Positions 40,450 through 47,271 of a stretch of 64,000 nt of DNA are shown here, in pieces. Every line of letters begins with the position of its first letter. Within the stretch, counting starts at the first letter, position 1. This DNA comes from Alistipes provencensis (GTDB lineage: Bacteria; Bacteroidota; Bacteroidia; Bacteroidales; Rikenellaceae). The notes beneath the pieces are model-generated. The model was not told the origin of the DNA. It worked only from the letters and a program-made list of their open reading frames with translations, and did no database searches. Where the stretch lies: positions 3,212,324 to 3,276,323 of the forward strand of contig NZ_LT559262.1 of NCBI RefSeq assembly GCF_900083545.1. The letters run 5' to 3'. Made by a program: the position numbers and the translations under genes.

Positions 40450-40533
40450 GTGTTTGAAATTTGGGTTAATAAAAAGAACGGCGGTCCGAACCGGCCCGGC
40501 TGCACACTCCGGATTCAAACCGCCGCAAAGGTA
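40450..40533 (-). promoter_or_regulatory. promoter and hairpin leader of the TonB receptor
   Basis: A TACCTTTG box on the minus strand (40533-40526) begins a leader of about 70 nt which contains a GGCGGT and ACCGCC stem followed by GTTCTTTTTATT, 24 bases before the start codon. The hairpin with T-tract looks like an attenuator. A related GGCGGY...CCGCCGTTCTTTT element lies at about 18815-18880. Confidence 0.55.
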
Positions 40534-40586
40534 CAAAAAAACGGGCCGTAAAGACCCGCTTTGAGAAATTGCGTCCGAGGCACAGG

Positions 40587-41687
40587 TTATTTTCCGAATT
40601 TCCGGAGCCACTCGGGATACTTTTTCAGCACCTTGCCGCCCCACGTCCCGTACCACGAATAGCCCACACGCCGTTCGGCGGGGACTTCGCGCAGGTCGTA
40701 GACCTTCACGCCCTCGCGCGTGGCGAAAAAGGGCCGGTTGTCGGACAGCTCGCTGTAACGCGGCCAGATCGGAGCGGCTTCGGGGTCATCGACCAGAATC
40801 CGGTCTTTCTTGATCTTCGGGTCCTCGGCAAGCCCCCCGGGCACCGAAACGGTCTCGACCTTCTTGCCCGTGATTTTCGTATGGTCGAACCACGCAGCGG
40901 CGGCTTTGACGGCCTCGACGACCTCGGGCGAGGGCTTCTTAATGCGCATCAGCAGCATCACGATGTCGGCACTCTCGGAGGCCGACAGCGCCGGGAGTTC
41001 GTAGGCGCGGGCCTTGACGGGCTGGAGGGTCTCGTGGTCGTACTGCTGGGCCCAGACGGTCTTCACGCCGTCCTGCACCCACTGGGTCTTGAGGATCAGT
41101 TCGATGCCCCGGTCCCACGACGCCCGGATGCGAGATTTCAGGCCGTCGTCGACCCATGCATAGCGGGATTTTCCCGTCAGCACCTCCTGCCAAGTCGAGA
41201 GCACGCCGTAGATGATGCCGTCGTTGAAGGTCACGGCATCGGCGTCCCAGCCCCGCCAGCCGCCGTTGGGATATTGCGTCGCAAGCATATACTCCATGCC
41301 CCGGCGGGCGGAGGTGCTGTAAACGCTGTCGCCGGTCAGCTCGAAGACATTCGAAAGGTACTCCACCTGCGTATAGACATTGGCGTTGTCGAGCGTCGAG
41401 AGCCGGTGGCGCGGCTTGAGCGAGGCTTTCACCGAATCGGGGTCGAGTTTGGCCGTGACATCGAGGTTTTTGGGCCAGCCGCCGTCGGCGTTCTGGTAGG
41501 CCACGATGTTGTCGGCGATCTCGCGGAACTGGTCGGGCTTATAGCGTTCGTAAGTCTGTTTGCCGTGCTCCTTGTTCCAGTGGTTCACGGCATCGGCGAA
41601 ACGTTTGGACGAAACCTGCGGCTGCGACTGGGCAGCGGCGGAAAAGGCCGCAATACCGAGTGTTAAAGCTATGATTGTCTTTTTCAT
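40587..41687 (-). CDS. PL10-family pectate lyase
   Basis: 366 residues. Signal peptide IIALTLGIAAFSAAAQ, then IADNIVAYQNADGGWPKNLD, STLDNANVYTQVEYLSNVFE, YPNGGWRGWD and a C-terminal RYSELSDNRPFFATREGVKVYD with ERRVGYSWYGTWG, all typical of family 10 pectate lyases (alpha/alpha toroid). It cleaves polygalacturonate by beta-elimination in the periplasm or outside. It follows cysteate synthase by 20 bp. A short stem with a T-run after the stop (about 40535-40560) is its terminator. No other pectin genes are adjacent. Confidence 0.92.
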   Translation of the reverse strand: MKKTIIALTLGIAAFSAAAQSQPQVSSKRFADAVNHWNKEHGKQTYERYKPDQFREIADNIVAYQNADGGWPKNLDVTAKLDPDSVKASLKPRHRLSTLDNANVYTQVEYLSNVFELTGDSVYSTSARRGMEYMLATQYPNGGWRGWDADAVTFNDGIIYGVLSTWQEVLTGKSRYAWVDDGLKSRIRASWDRGIELILKTQWVQDGVKTVWAQQYDHETLQPVKARAYELPALSASESADIVMLLMRIKKPSPEVVEAVKAAAAWFDHTKITGKKVETVSVPGGLAEDPKIKKDRILVDDPEAAPIWPRYSELSDNRPFFATREGVKVYDLREVPAERRVGYSWYGTWGGKVLKKYPEWLRKFGK

Positions 41688-41707
41688 AAGCCCAATTATT
41701 TAAAGTA

Positions 41708-43000
41708 TCAGTTGAACAGCGCCTCGACCGTCTCCACCACGTTCGCGGGATCGGGGTCGAGCGGAAAGACGTGGCTCGGCTTGAGGTACCAGAGCTCTTT
41801 GCCCTCCTTGAAATGCTCCTCGCCGCCGCCCGTGATGTTGAGCATGACGGTGGCGTCCTTCTCGATCTTTCCGGCGTTCACGGCGTTGATGAGCGACGCC
41901 GTGGCGACGCCGGCCGCCGAATAGATGTCGACGCCCTCGAGGTCGTGGAAAAGTTTGCGGGCCTTGCGGGCCATGGCGTTCGTGGCCACGAAGAAATCGC
42001 CTCCGGTGGCTTTCAGCGCGTCGTAGAGCCCGCCGGCGATGGCATAGGGCGGATGACGGTTCGACAGCACCTTGGCGTCGATGATCTCCGCATCGCGGCG
42101 CGCCTTGTCGGCGTCGTAAGGCAGCATCTTGCGCGAACCGGCCCGCCAAGCGTCGTACATCGGGACGAACGGGGCGTTCTGCGACACCATGATCTTCATG
42201 GTGTTCGAGCCGAAGCGTCCGTCCTCGATGAGACGCATATTGGCCTCCCAAGCAGCGATGGCGCCCGTGCCGCTGCCCACGGCCTGAAAATAGTAGTCGG
42301 GAATGCGGCCGATGGTCGTCACGGCCGAGAGGACCGTGCAGGCCATGCCGTCGCGGCGCGCGATGTTCTTGGCACCGCCCTCGGCATAGAAGCCCGGGCC
42401 TTTCAGCGCCAGATCGCTCAGGTAGATGGCGTCGAAATAGTCGCCGCCCTTATCGCACGCGATGAGTTTCACGCAAGGGTTCAGCGGCTGGTCGAACCAC
42501 AGTGCGTCGATATTGTCGAAGGGAACCGACAGCAGCAGTTTGATGTTGTTGTCGGAGCAGACCTTGGCGAAGGCGCGGGCCGTATTTCCGGCCGAAGCCA
42601 CGACCAGCACGCGCTGTTCGTCGGCAGCGGCGCGGCCGCAGACCGAGTAGGCTTCGGTCTCCTTGAACGAGCAGGTGGTCATCGTGGCGCCGATGGCCGG
42701 ATAGTAGCCGTTGAAGGTGATCCAGAGGTTTTTCAGTCCGAGGTACTCGGCCAGCCCCTTGCTCTTGTAGGTCACGGGGGCCGACGAACCTTTGAGGATA
42801 CGCCGCACGGGCATCCAGTCCGCGAAGCGGTAGAGGCCCCAGTCGGCGGGTTTCACGTCGAGCTGCTTGCTGGCGTATTTGGCGCGGATGAGCGACGGCT
42901 CCTTATACTGCGGGTCGGTGAGCATCCACCCGGTATCTTCGAACTGGCGCCCCGTGGCGACACACTCCAAAGTGTAGGAAGTAGGTGTAAAATCTTTCAT
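41708..43000 (-). CDS. cysteate synthase (threonine-synthase paralogue)
   Basis: 430 residues. PLP fold-type II enzyme with Lys113 in TTCSFKETEA, the phosphate loop ASAGNTARAF and the C-terminal ITGGGEEH. The text VTYKSKGLAEYLGLKNLWITFNGYYP, with the family-specific N-terminus lacking the usual threonine-synthase extension, fits the cysteate-synthase group, first described in Methanosarcina, which condenses phosphoserine with sulfite to make L-cysteate. In Alistipes, cysteate feeds sulfonolipid synthesis. An ordinary threonine synthase is the alternative. It lies between nspC and the pectate lyase gene with 19-20 bp gaps. Confidence 0.78.
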   Translation of the reverse strand: MKDFTPTSYTLECVATGRQFEDTGWMLTDPQYKEPSLIRAKYASKQLDVKPADWGLYRFADWMPVRRILKGSSAPVTYKSKGLAEYLGLKNLWITFNGYYPAIGATMTTCSFKETEAYSVCGRAAADEQRVLVVASAGNTARAFAKVCSDNNIKLLLSVPFDNIDALWFDQPLNPCVKLIACDKGGDYFDAIYLSDLALKGPGFYAEGGAKNIARRDGMACTVLSAVTTIGRIPDYYFQAVGSGTGAIAAWEANMRLIEDGRFGSNTMKIMVSQNAPFVPMYDAWRAGSRKMLPYDADKARRDAEIIDAKVLSNRHPPYAIAGGLYDALKATGGDFFVATNAMARKARKLFHDLEGVDIYSAAGVATASLINAVNAGKIEKDATVMLNITGGGEEHFKEGKELWYLKPSHVFPLDPDPANVVETVEALFN

Positions 43001-43019
43001 TTATCTGTGTTTGTATTGT

Positions 43020-44159
43020 TTACGACATGCGGTTCCTGAAATCTTCGTAGCCGAACTCGCGGATAATGTCCGTGCGGCCGTCGCGGCGGGCGATGACGAT
43101 CGCGGGGTGCTGGACGCCGTTGAACATCGTGGTCTTGACCATCGTGTAGTGGATCATATCTTCGAAAACGACGCGCTCCCCCACTTTCAGGTCGTGGTCG
43201 AAGGCCCAGTCGCCGTAGAAGTCGCCCGCAAGACAGCTCGTGCCGCCCATGCGCCAGCGTTTTTCGCCCTCGGCGGGATCGTGCGCCCCGATGATGGCGG
43301 GTTTATAGGGCATTTCAAGGCAGTCGGGCATGTGGCAGGCGAACGACACGTCGAGCATCGCCGTATGCACCCCGCCATTCTCGACGACGTCCTCGACGGT
43401 CGAAACCAGATAGCCCGTGCGCCATGTGAAGGCGCTGCCGGGTTCGAGGATCAGCCGCAGGTGCGGATGCCGGGCCCTGAAACCCTTCAGCAGGGCGATC
43501 AGCGCGTCGCAGTCGTACCACGAGGCGGTCATCAGGTGGCCGCCCCCCATGTTGAGCCATTTGATCCGGTCGAGGTATTGTCCGAAATGCCGCTCGACGG
43601 CCTCCAGCGCTTTTTGCAGGTGTTCCGGGCGCGACTCGCAGAGGACGTGGAAATGGAGTCCCTCGACGCCGTCGGGAAGGCCGCCGTGCGCCGCCAGTTG
43701 TTCCGCCGTGACACCCAACCGGGAGCCGGGAACGCAGGGGTTGTAGAGGTCGGTCTCGACGGGCGAATACTGCGGATTGATCCGCAGGCCGCACGAGAGG
43801 CCGCTGATGAGCGCCCGTTGGCCGAAGCGTTGGAACTGGGAGACGGAATTGAAGGTGATATGGTCGCTGCAACGCAGTATCTCGTCGATATTGCGGTCCG
43901 TATAGGTCGGGGCATAGGTGTGGGCGGGCTTTCCGAACTCCTCGAAGACGAGGCGCGCCTCGGCAGCAGAACTTGCAGTCGCTCCGTCGGAGTGCTGCGC
44001 CAGCTCGGGGAAAATACTCCACATGGCGCATGCCTTCAGGGCCACGATAATTTCGGCGCCCGATTCCCGGCGCACGCGGTCGACAGCAGCCAGATTCCGG
44101 TCCAGCAGTTCCTCGTCGAGAACGTAGCACGGCGAAGGCAGTTTCAGAAAGTCAATCAT
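43020..44159 (-). CDS. nspC: carboxynorspermidine decarboxylase NspC
   Basis: 379 residues from ATG 44159; the frame is open to 44387, but a TATTTTTG promoter box on the minus strand (44194-44187) lies just upstream of this start. A fold-type III PLP decarboxylase with Lys42 in VALKACAMW, HVLCESRPEH, NMGGGHLMT, EPGSAFTW and CLAGDFYGDWAF. It decarboxylates carboxy(nor)spermidine to (nor)spermidine, the last step in the alternative polyamine route of many Bacteroidota. Its partner dehydrogenase is 238 bp upstream. Confidence 0.95.
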   Translation of the reverse strand: MIDFLKLPSPCYVLDEELLDRNLAAVDRVRRESGAEIIVALKACAMWSIFPELAQHSDGATASSAAEARLVFEEFGKPAHTYAPTYTDRNIDEILRCSDHITFNSVSQFQRFGQRALISGLSCGLRINPQYSPVETDLYNPCVPGSRLGVTAEQLAAHGGLPDGVEGLHFHVLCESRPEHLQKALEAVERHFGQYLDRIKWLNMGGGHLMTASWYDCDALIALLKGFRARHPHLRLILEPGSAFTWRTGYLVSTVEDVVENGGVHTAMLDVSFACHMPDCLEMPYKPAIIGAHDPAEGEKRWRMGGTSCLAGDFYGDWAFDHDLKVGERVVFEDMIHYTMVKTTMFNGVQHPAIVIARRDGRTDIIREFGYEDFRNRMS

Positions 44160-44186
44160 CGAATCGTTTTTAGCTAAAAACAGTTG

Positions 44187-44194
44187 CAAAAATA
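44187..44194 (-). promoter_or_regulatory. promoter -7 element of nspC
   Basis: TATTTTTG on the minus strand, 28 bases before the nspC ATG, with a TTTTC/GGAGG region upstream. The gap 44195-44397 is otherwise without a gene. Confidence 0.6.
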
Positions 44195-44397
44195 GCAAAA
44201 ACCTCCTGAAAACCATGCTGCGCGGCGTCGGTTTTCGGGAAAATACGCATTTATACTTAGCAGGATGCAGTGCCGAGTTTTCGATCAGTACGGTGCAGAT
44301 GTCGTACATCGTGAAAACCCCCGGACGGGTAGTACTCAGGTACGTCCCATTCGGGGATTTGAGGGATGTGCGGCAGGCGCGCCGCAATCATCGAAAC

Positions 44398-45588
44398 CTA
44401 CACTTCGAGGTTCACGTCGAACAGCTCATGCCACGGCAGTCCCTGCTCGCCCAGCTCGGCGAGGAACGGATCGGGATCGAACTCCTCGACGTTGAACACC
44501 CCGGCGCCGCGCCACAGCCCCTTGGCCCACATCGAGGCGCCCAGCGCTGCGGGAACGCCCGTCGTGAACGACACGGCCTGCGTGCCGGTCTGACGGAAAG
44601 CCTCCTCGTGGTCGCAGTTGTTATAGATATAGTAGGTACGCTCCTTGCCGTCCTTGACGCCCTTGATGCGGCAGCCGATCGAGGTCTGACCGTGGTAGTT
44701 GGCGCCCAGCGACTTGGGGTCGGGAAGAACCGCCTTCAGGAACTGAATGGGGACGATCTCGACACCGTTATAAATAATCGGGTCGATACGCGCCATGCCG
44801 ATGTTCTGGATCACGCGCAGGTGTGTCAGGTACTCCTGTCCGAAGGTCATCCAGAAACGCGCCCGCCTGATCGTGGGATAGTTCTTGACGAGCGATTCCA
44901 GCTCCTCGTGGTAGATGACATACGATTCGCGCTCGCCGATGCCCGGATAGTTGAGCGGCCGGTGAATCTCGTGCGGCTCGGTCACGACCCACTCTCCGTT
45001 CTCGTAGTAACGCCCCTTCTGGGTCACCTCGCGGATGTTGATCTCGGGGTTGAAGTTCGTGGCGAAAGCCATGCCGTGATTGCCGGCATTGCAGTCGACG
45101 ATGTCGAGGTAGTGGATCTCGTCGAAATGGTGCTTGGCGGCATAGGCCGTGAAGATGGCCGTCACGCCCGGATCGAAGCCGCAGCCGAGGATTGCCGTGA
45201 GGCCCGCGGCCTTGAAACGGTCCTGATAGGCCCACTGCCACGAGTATTCGAAATGCGCCTCATCCTTGGGTTCGTAGTTGGCCGTGTCGAGGTAGTTGCA
45301 GCCGCACTCGAGGCAAGCGTCCATGATCGTGAGGTCCTGATACGGCAGCGCGACGTTGACTACGATGTCGGGACGGAACGCGCGGAAGAGTTCGCAGAGC
45401 TGCGGCACGTTGTCGGCATCGACCTCGGCGGTCTTCACCCGGTTGCCGCCGATGGCGGCCGCCACGGCATCGCATTTGGATTTGGTGCGGCTGGCCAGCA
45501 TCACATCCGTGAACACGGGATTGGCGGCGATCTTCTGGGTCACCACGGTGCCGACGCCTCCCGCACCGATAATCAGCGCTTTACACAT
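44398..45588 (-). CDS. carboxynorspermidine synthase (saccharopine-dehydrogenase family)
   Basis: 396 residues. Rossmann motif GAGGVG (residues 8-13) at the N-terminus, LDTANYEPKDEAHFEYSWQ, LGCGFDPGVTAIFTAY and C-terminal HEEAFRQTGTQAVSFTTGVPAALGA, as in saccharopine dehydrogenase family members that act as carboxy(nor)spermidine dehydrogenase. It reduces the Schiff base of aspartate semialdehyde with putrescine or diaminopropane using NADPH, giving the NspC substrate. Promoter box TATTTTTG on the minus strand at 45638-45631, with a TTTG 19 bases further upstream. Confidence 0.93.
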   Translation of the reverse strand: MCKALIIGAGGVGTVVTQKIAANPVFTDVMLASRTKSKCDAVAAAIGGNRVKTAEVDADNVPQLCELFRAFRPDIVVNVALPYQDLTIMDACLECGCNYLDTANYEPKDEAHFEYSWQWAYQDRFKAAGLTAILGCGFDPGVTAIFTAYAAKHHFDEIHYLDIVDCNAGNHGMAFATNFNPEINIREVTQKGRYYENGEWVVTEPHEIHRPLNYPGIGERESYVIYHEELESLVKNYPTIRRARFWMTFGQEYLTHLRVIQNIGMARIDPIIYNGVEIVPIQFLKAVLPDPKSLGANYHGQTSIGCRIKGVKDGKERTYYIYNNCDHEEAFRQTGTQAVSFTTGVPAALGASMWAKGLWRGAGVFNVEEFDPDPFLAELGEQGLPWHELFDVNLEV

Positions 45589-45761
45589 AGAGTTATTGGA
45601 TTTTTAAAGTTAATTTCACGTTAACGCCTACAAAAATATCTTTTTATTTCGGCAAATCAAAATCGGCGCCGCATTTTTCACGGCCCGGTGCGACGAAAAC
45701 GGAAAATGCGGGTTTTGCGCAATTTTTGCGGGCGGGGTGTTGTAAATTAAAAATAATTCCG

Positions 45762-45769
45762 TACATTTG
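45762..45769 (+). promoter_or_regulatory. promoter -7 element of tRNA-Lys
   Basis: TACATTTG, with a TTG near 45740 as -33 element; mature tRNA starts at 45808. Confidence 0.6.
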
Positions 45770-45807
45770 CACCACCAAAACGGAAGCGATTCCCAATTGG
45801 CAGCGGA

Positions 45808-45880
45808 GATCTCCTAGCTCAGCTGGTAGAGCACAACACTTTTAATGTTGGGGTCGTGGGTTCGAGCCCCACGGGGATCA
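45808..45880 (+). tRNA. tRNA-Lys (TTT)
   Basis: 73 nt: acceptor GATCTCC paired with GGGGATC and discriminator A, anticodon arm CAACA-CTTTTAA-TGTTG with anticodon TTT, T-arm GTGGG-TTCGAGC-CCCAC. A CCA follows directly at 45881-45883 and may be encoded. Confidence 0.97.
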
Positions 45881-45882
45881 CC

Positions 45883-45911
45883 AAAAGGAAGGTTAAGACC
45901 TTCCTTTTTTT
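45883..45911 (+). terminator. terminator of tRNA-Lys
   Basis: AAAAGGAAGG (45883-45892) and CCTTCCTTTT (45899-45908), then TTT. Its T-run also supplies the TTTG of the nitroreductase promoter (TATCTTTG at 45933-45940). Confidence 0.8.
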
Positions 45912-45966
45912 GTCTATATAGCCGGTTTGCGTTATCTTTGCAGACGACAGATCAAAAAACCGAAAC

Positions 45967-46608
45967 ATGGCAGACAACTATCTGGAACGGAAAATGGAGG
46001 AATACCGGGCCCGGACGGCATCGTCCTCCGCAGGGCGCAGGCCCTTGGTGACGCTGAGCCGGCTGCTGCTGAAAAACCGCAGCCACCGCGGTTACGATGC
46101 GAATTTCATCGTCCGCGAGGACCAGCTCCGGCGCATCATCGCAGTAAACGCCAAAATCCCCTCGGCGCGGAATCAGCAGGTGCTGCGGTTCCGGCCCGTG
46201 CTGGCCGATGAAGCGCAGAAAGTGTTGCCGCACATCCGCCTCGGAGGGGCCCTGCCCCACCTGCATCTGCCCCTGCCGGGCACCGAACCCAATGCCTTCA
46301 TCATCATCTGTTCGACCGCAGCGGAAGACCGTTACGTCGACATCGACCTCGGCATCTCGGCCCAGAGCATGCTGCTGCAGGCGGCGGAGATCGGGCTGAA
46401 CGGCATCTGCATCGGGGCTTTCGACCGGGAGCGCATCCGGCAGGAGTTCGGTTTGGAATCGGAACCGCTGCTGATCCTCGCCATCGGCCGGGGCATCGAA
46501 AAGATCGAACTGGTGCCGATCGGTGCGGACGGCGACCGCGCCTACTACCGCGAGAACGGCACGCATTACGTCCCCAAGGTCCGCCCGGAGGAGCTGACGA
46601 TCAAGTGA
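45967..46608 (+). CDS. nitroreductase-family flavoprotein
   Basis: 213 residues. The FMN-binding region LLKNRSHRGYDANFIVREDQLRRII, PSARNQQVLRF and LGISAQSMLLQAAEIGLNGICIGAFD are those of the nitroreductase family, which use FMN and NAD(P)H to reduce nitro groups, quinones or flavins. The N-terminal 35 residues are an extra charged extension. Its stop overlaps the start of the AraC-type regulator gene (TGATG), so the two are coupled, and copA follows shortly. Physiological substrate unknown. Confidence 0.9.
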   Translation: MADNYLERKMEEYRARTASSSAGRRPLVTLSRLLLKNRSHRGYDANFIVREDQLRRIIAVNAKIPSARNQQVLRFRPVLADEAQKVLPHIRLGGALPHLHLPLPGTEPNAFIIICSTAAEDRYVDIDLGISAQSMLLQAAEIGLNGICIGAFDRERIRQEFGLESEPLLILAIGRGIEKIELVPIGADGDRAYYRENGTHYVPKVRPEELTIK

Positions 46609-47180
46609 TGGAAACGCCCGAAACCATATATATCCGCAACATGGTGTGCGACCGCTGCCGGATGGTCGTGCGGGAGCTGTTCGCCGAGCTGGGAATCGAA
46701 ACCCGCTCGGTCGAGCTGGGCGTGGTGCGCACGGCGGGCCCCGTCGGGAATGAGGTGCGGAAACGGCTGGGCGAACGGCTGCAGGCATTGGGGTTCGAAC
46801 TCCTCGACGAGCCGAGGCAACAGATCGTCGAGCAGGTAAAGACCGAAATCATCCGGCTGGTGCACCGCGACAACGGGGCCCTGCGGGTCAACCTCTCCGA
46901 CTGGCTGACCGAAGCCACGCACCACGAATACAGCCAGATCAGCAAACTCTTCTCCGAGACGACCGGGACGACCGTCGAAAAGTATTTCATCGCCCAGAAG
47001 ACCGAGCGGGTGAAGGAATTGCTGGCCTACGGCGAGCTGTCGCTCGGCGAGATAGCCGACCTGATGAACTATTCGAGCGCCGCCCACCTCAGCGCGCAGT
47101 TCAAAAGCCAGACGGGGATGACCCCTACCCGCTTCCGCGAACAGGCCGAGGGGCGCCGGAAACCCCTCGACAAGGTATAA
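46608..47180 (+). CDS. AraC-type regulator with N-terminal metal-site-like domain
   Basis: 190 residues from ATG 46608 (a GTG three bases earlier is also open). The N-terminal 60 residues, IYIRNMVCDRCRMVVRELFAELG, resemble a small HMA-like domain with a CxxC pair. The C-terminal 100 residues are an AraC/XylS DNA-binding domain (FSETTGTTVEKYFIAQKTERVKELLA, SLGEIADLMNYSSAAHLSAQFKSQTGMTPTRFR). Position directly upstream of a copper-type P-ATPase gene suggests a metal-responsive activator; the metal is inferred. Confidence 0.88.
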   Translation: METPETIYIRNMVCDRCRMVVRELFAELGIETRSVELGVVRTAGPVGNEVRKRLGERLQALGFELLDEPRQQIVEQVKTEIIRLVHRDNGALRVNLSDWLTEATHHEYSQISKLFSETTGTTVEKYFIAQKTERVKELLAYGELSLGEIADLMNYSSAAHLSAQFKSQTGMTPTRFREQAEGRRKPLDKV

Positions 47181-47220
47181 CGGCGGAATTTTGTAAATCT
47201 ATTCCATAATTCTGTAACAG

Positions 47221-47247
47221 CCCCGCGGCCCCGCGGCGTTATCTTTG
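47221..47247 (+). promoter_or_regulatory. copA promoter with tandem CCCCGCGG repeat
   Basis: TATCTTTG (47240-47247) is the -7 box, 25 bases before the ATG. CCCCGCGG occurs twice in tandem just upstream (47221-47228 and 47229-47236), a possible site for the AraC-type regulator. Confidence 0.55.
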
Positions 47248-47271
47248 CAACGAAGCAAAAAAGGTAACGAC

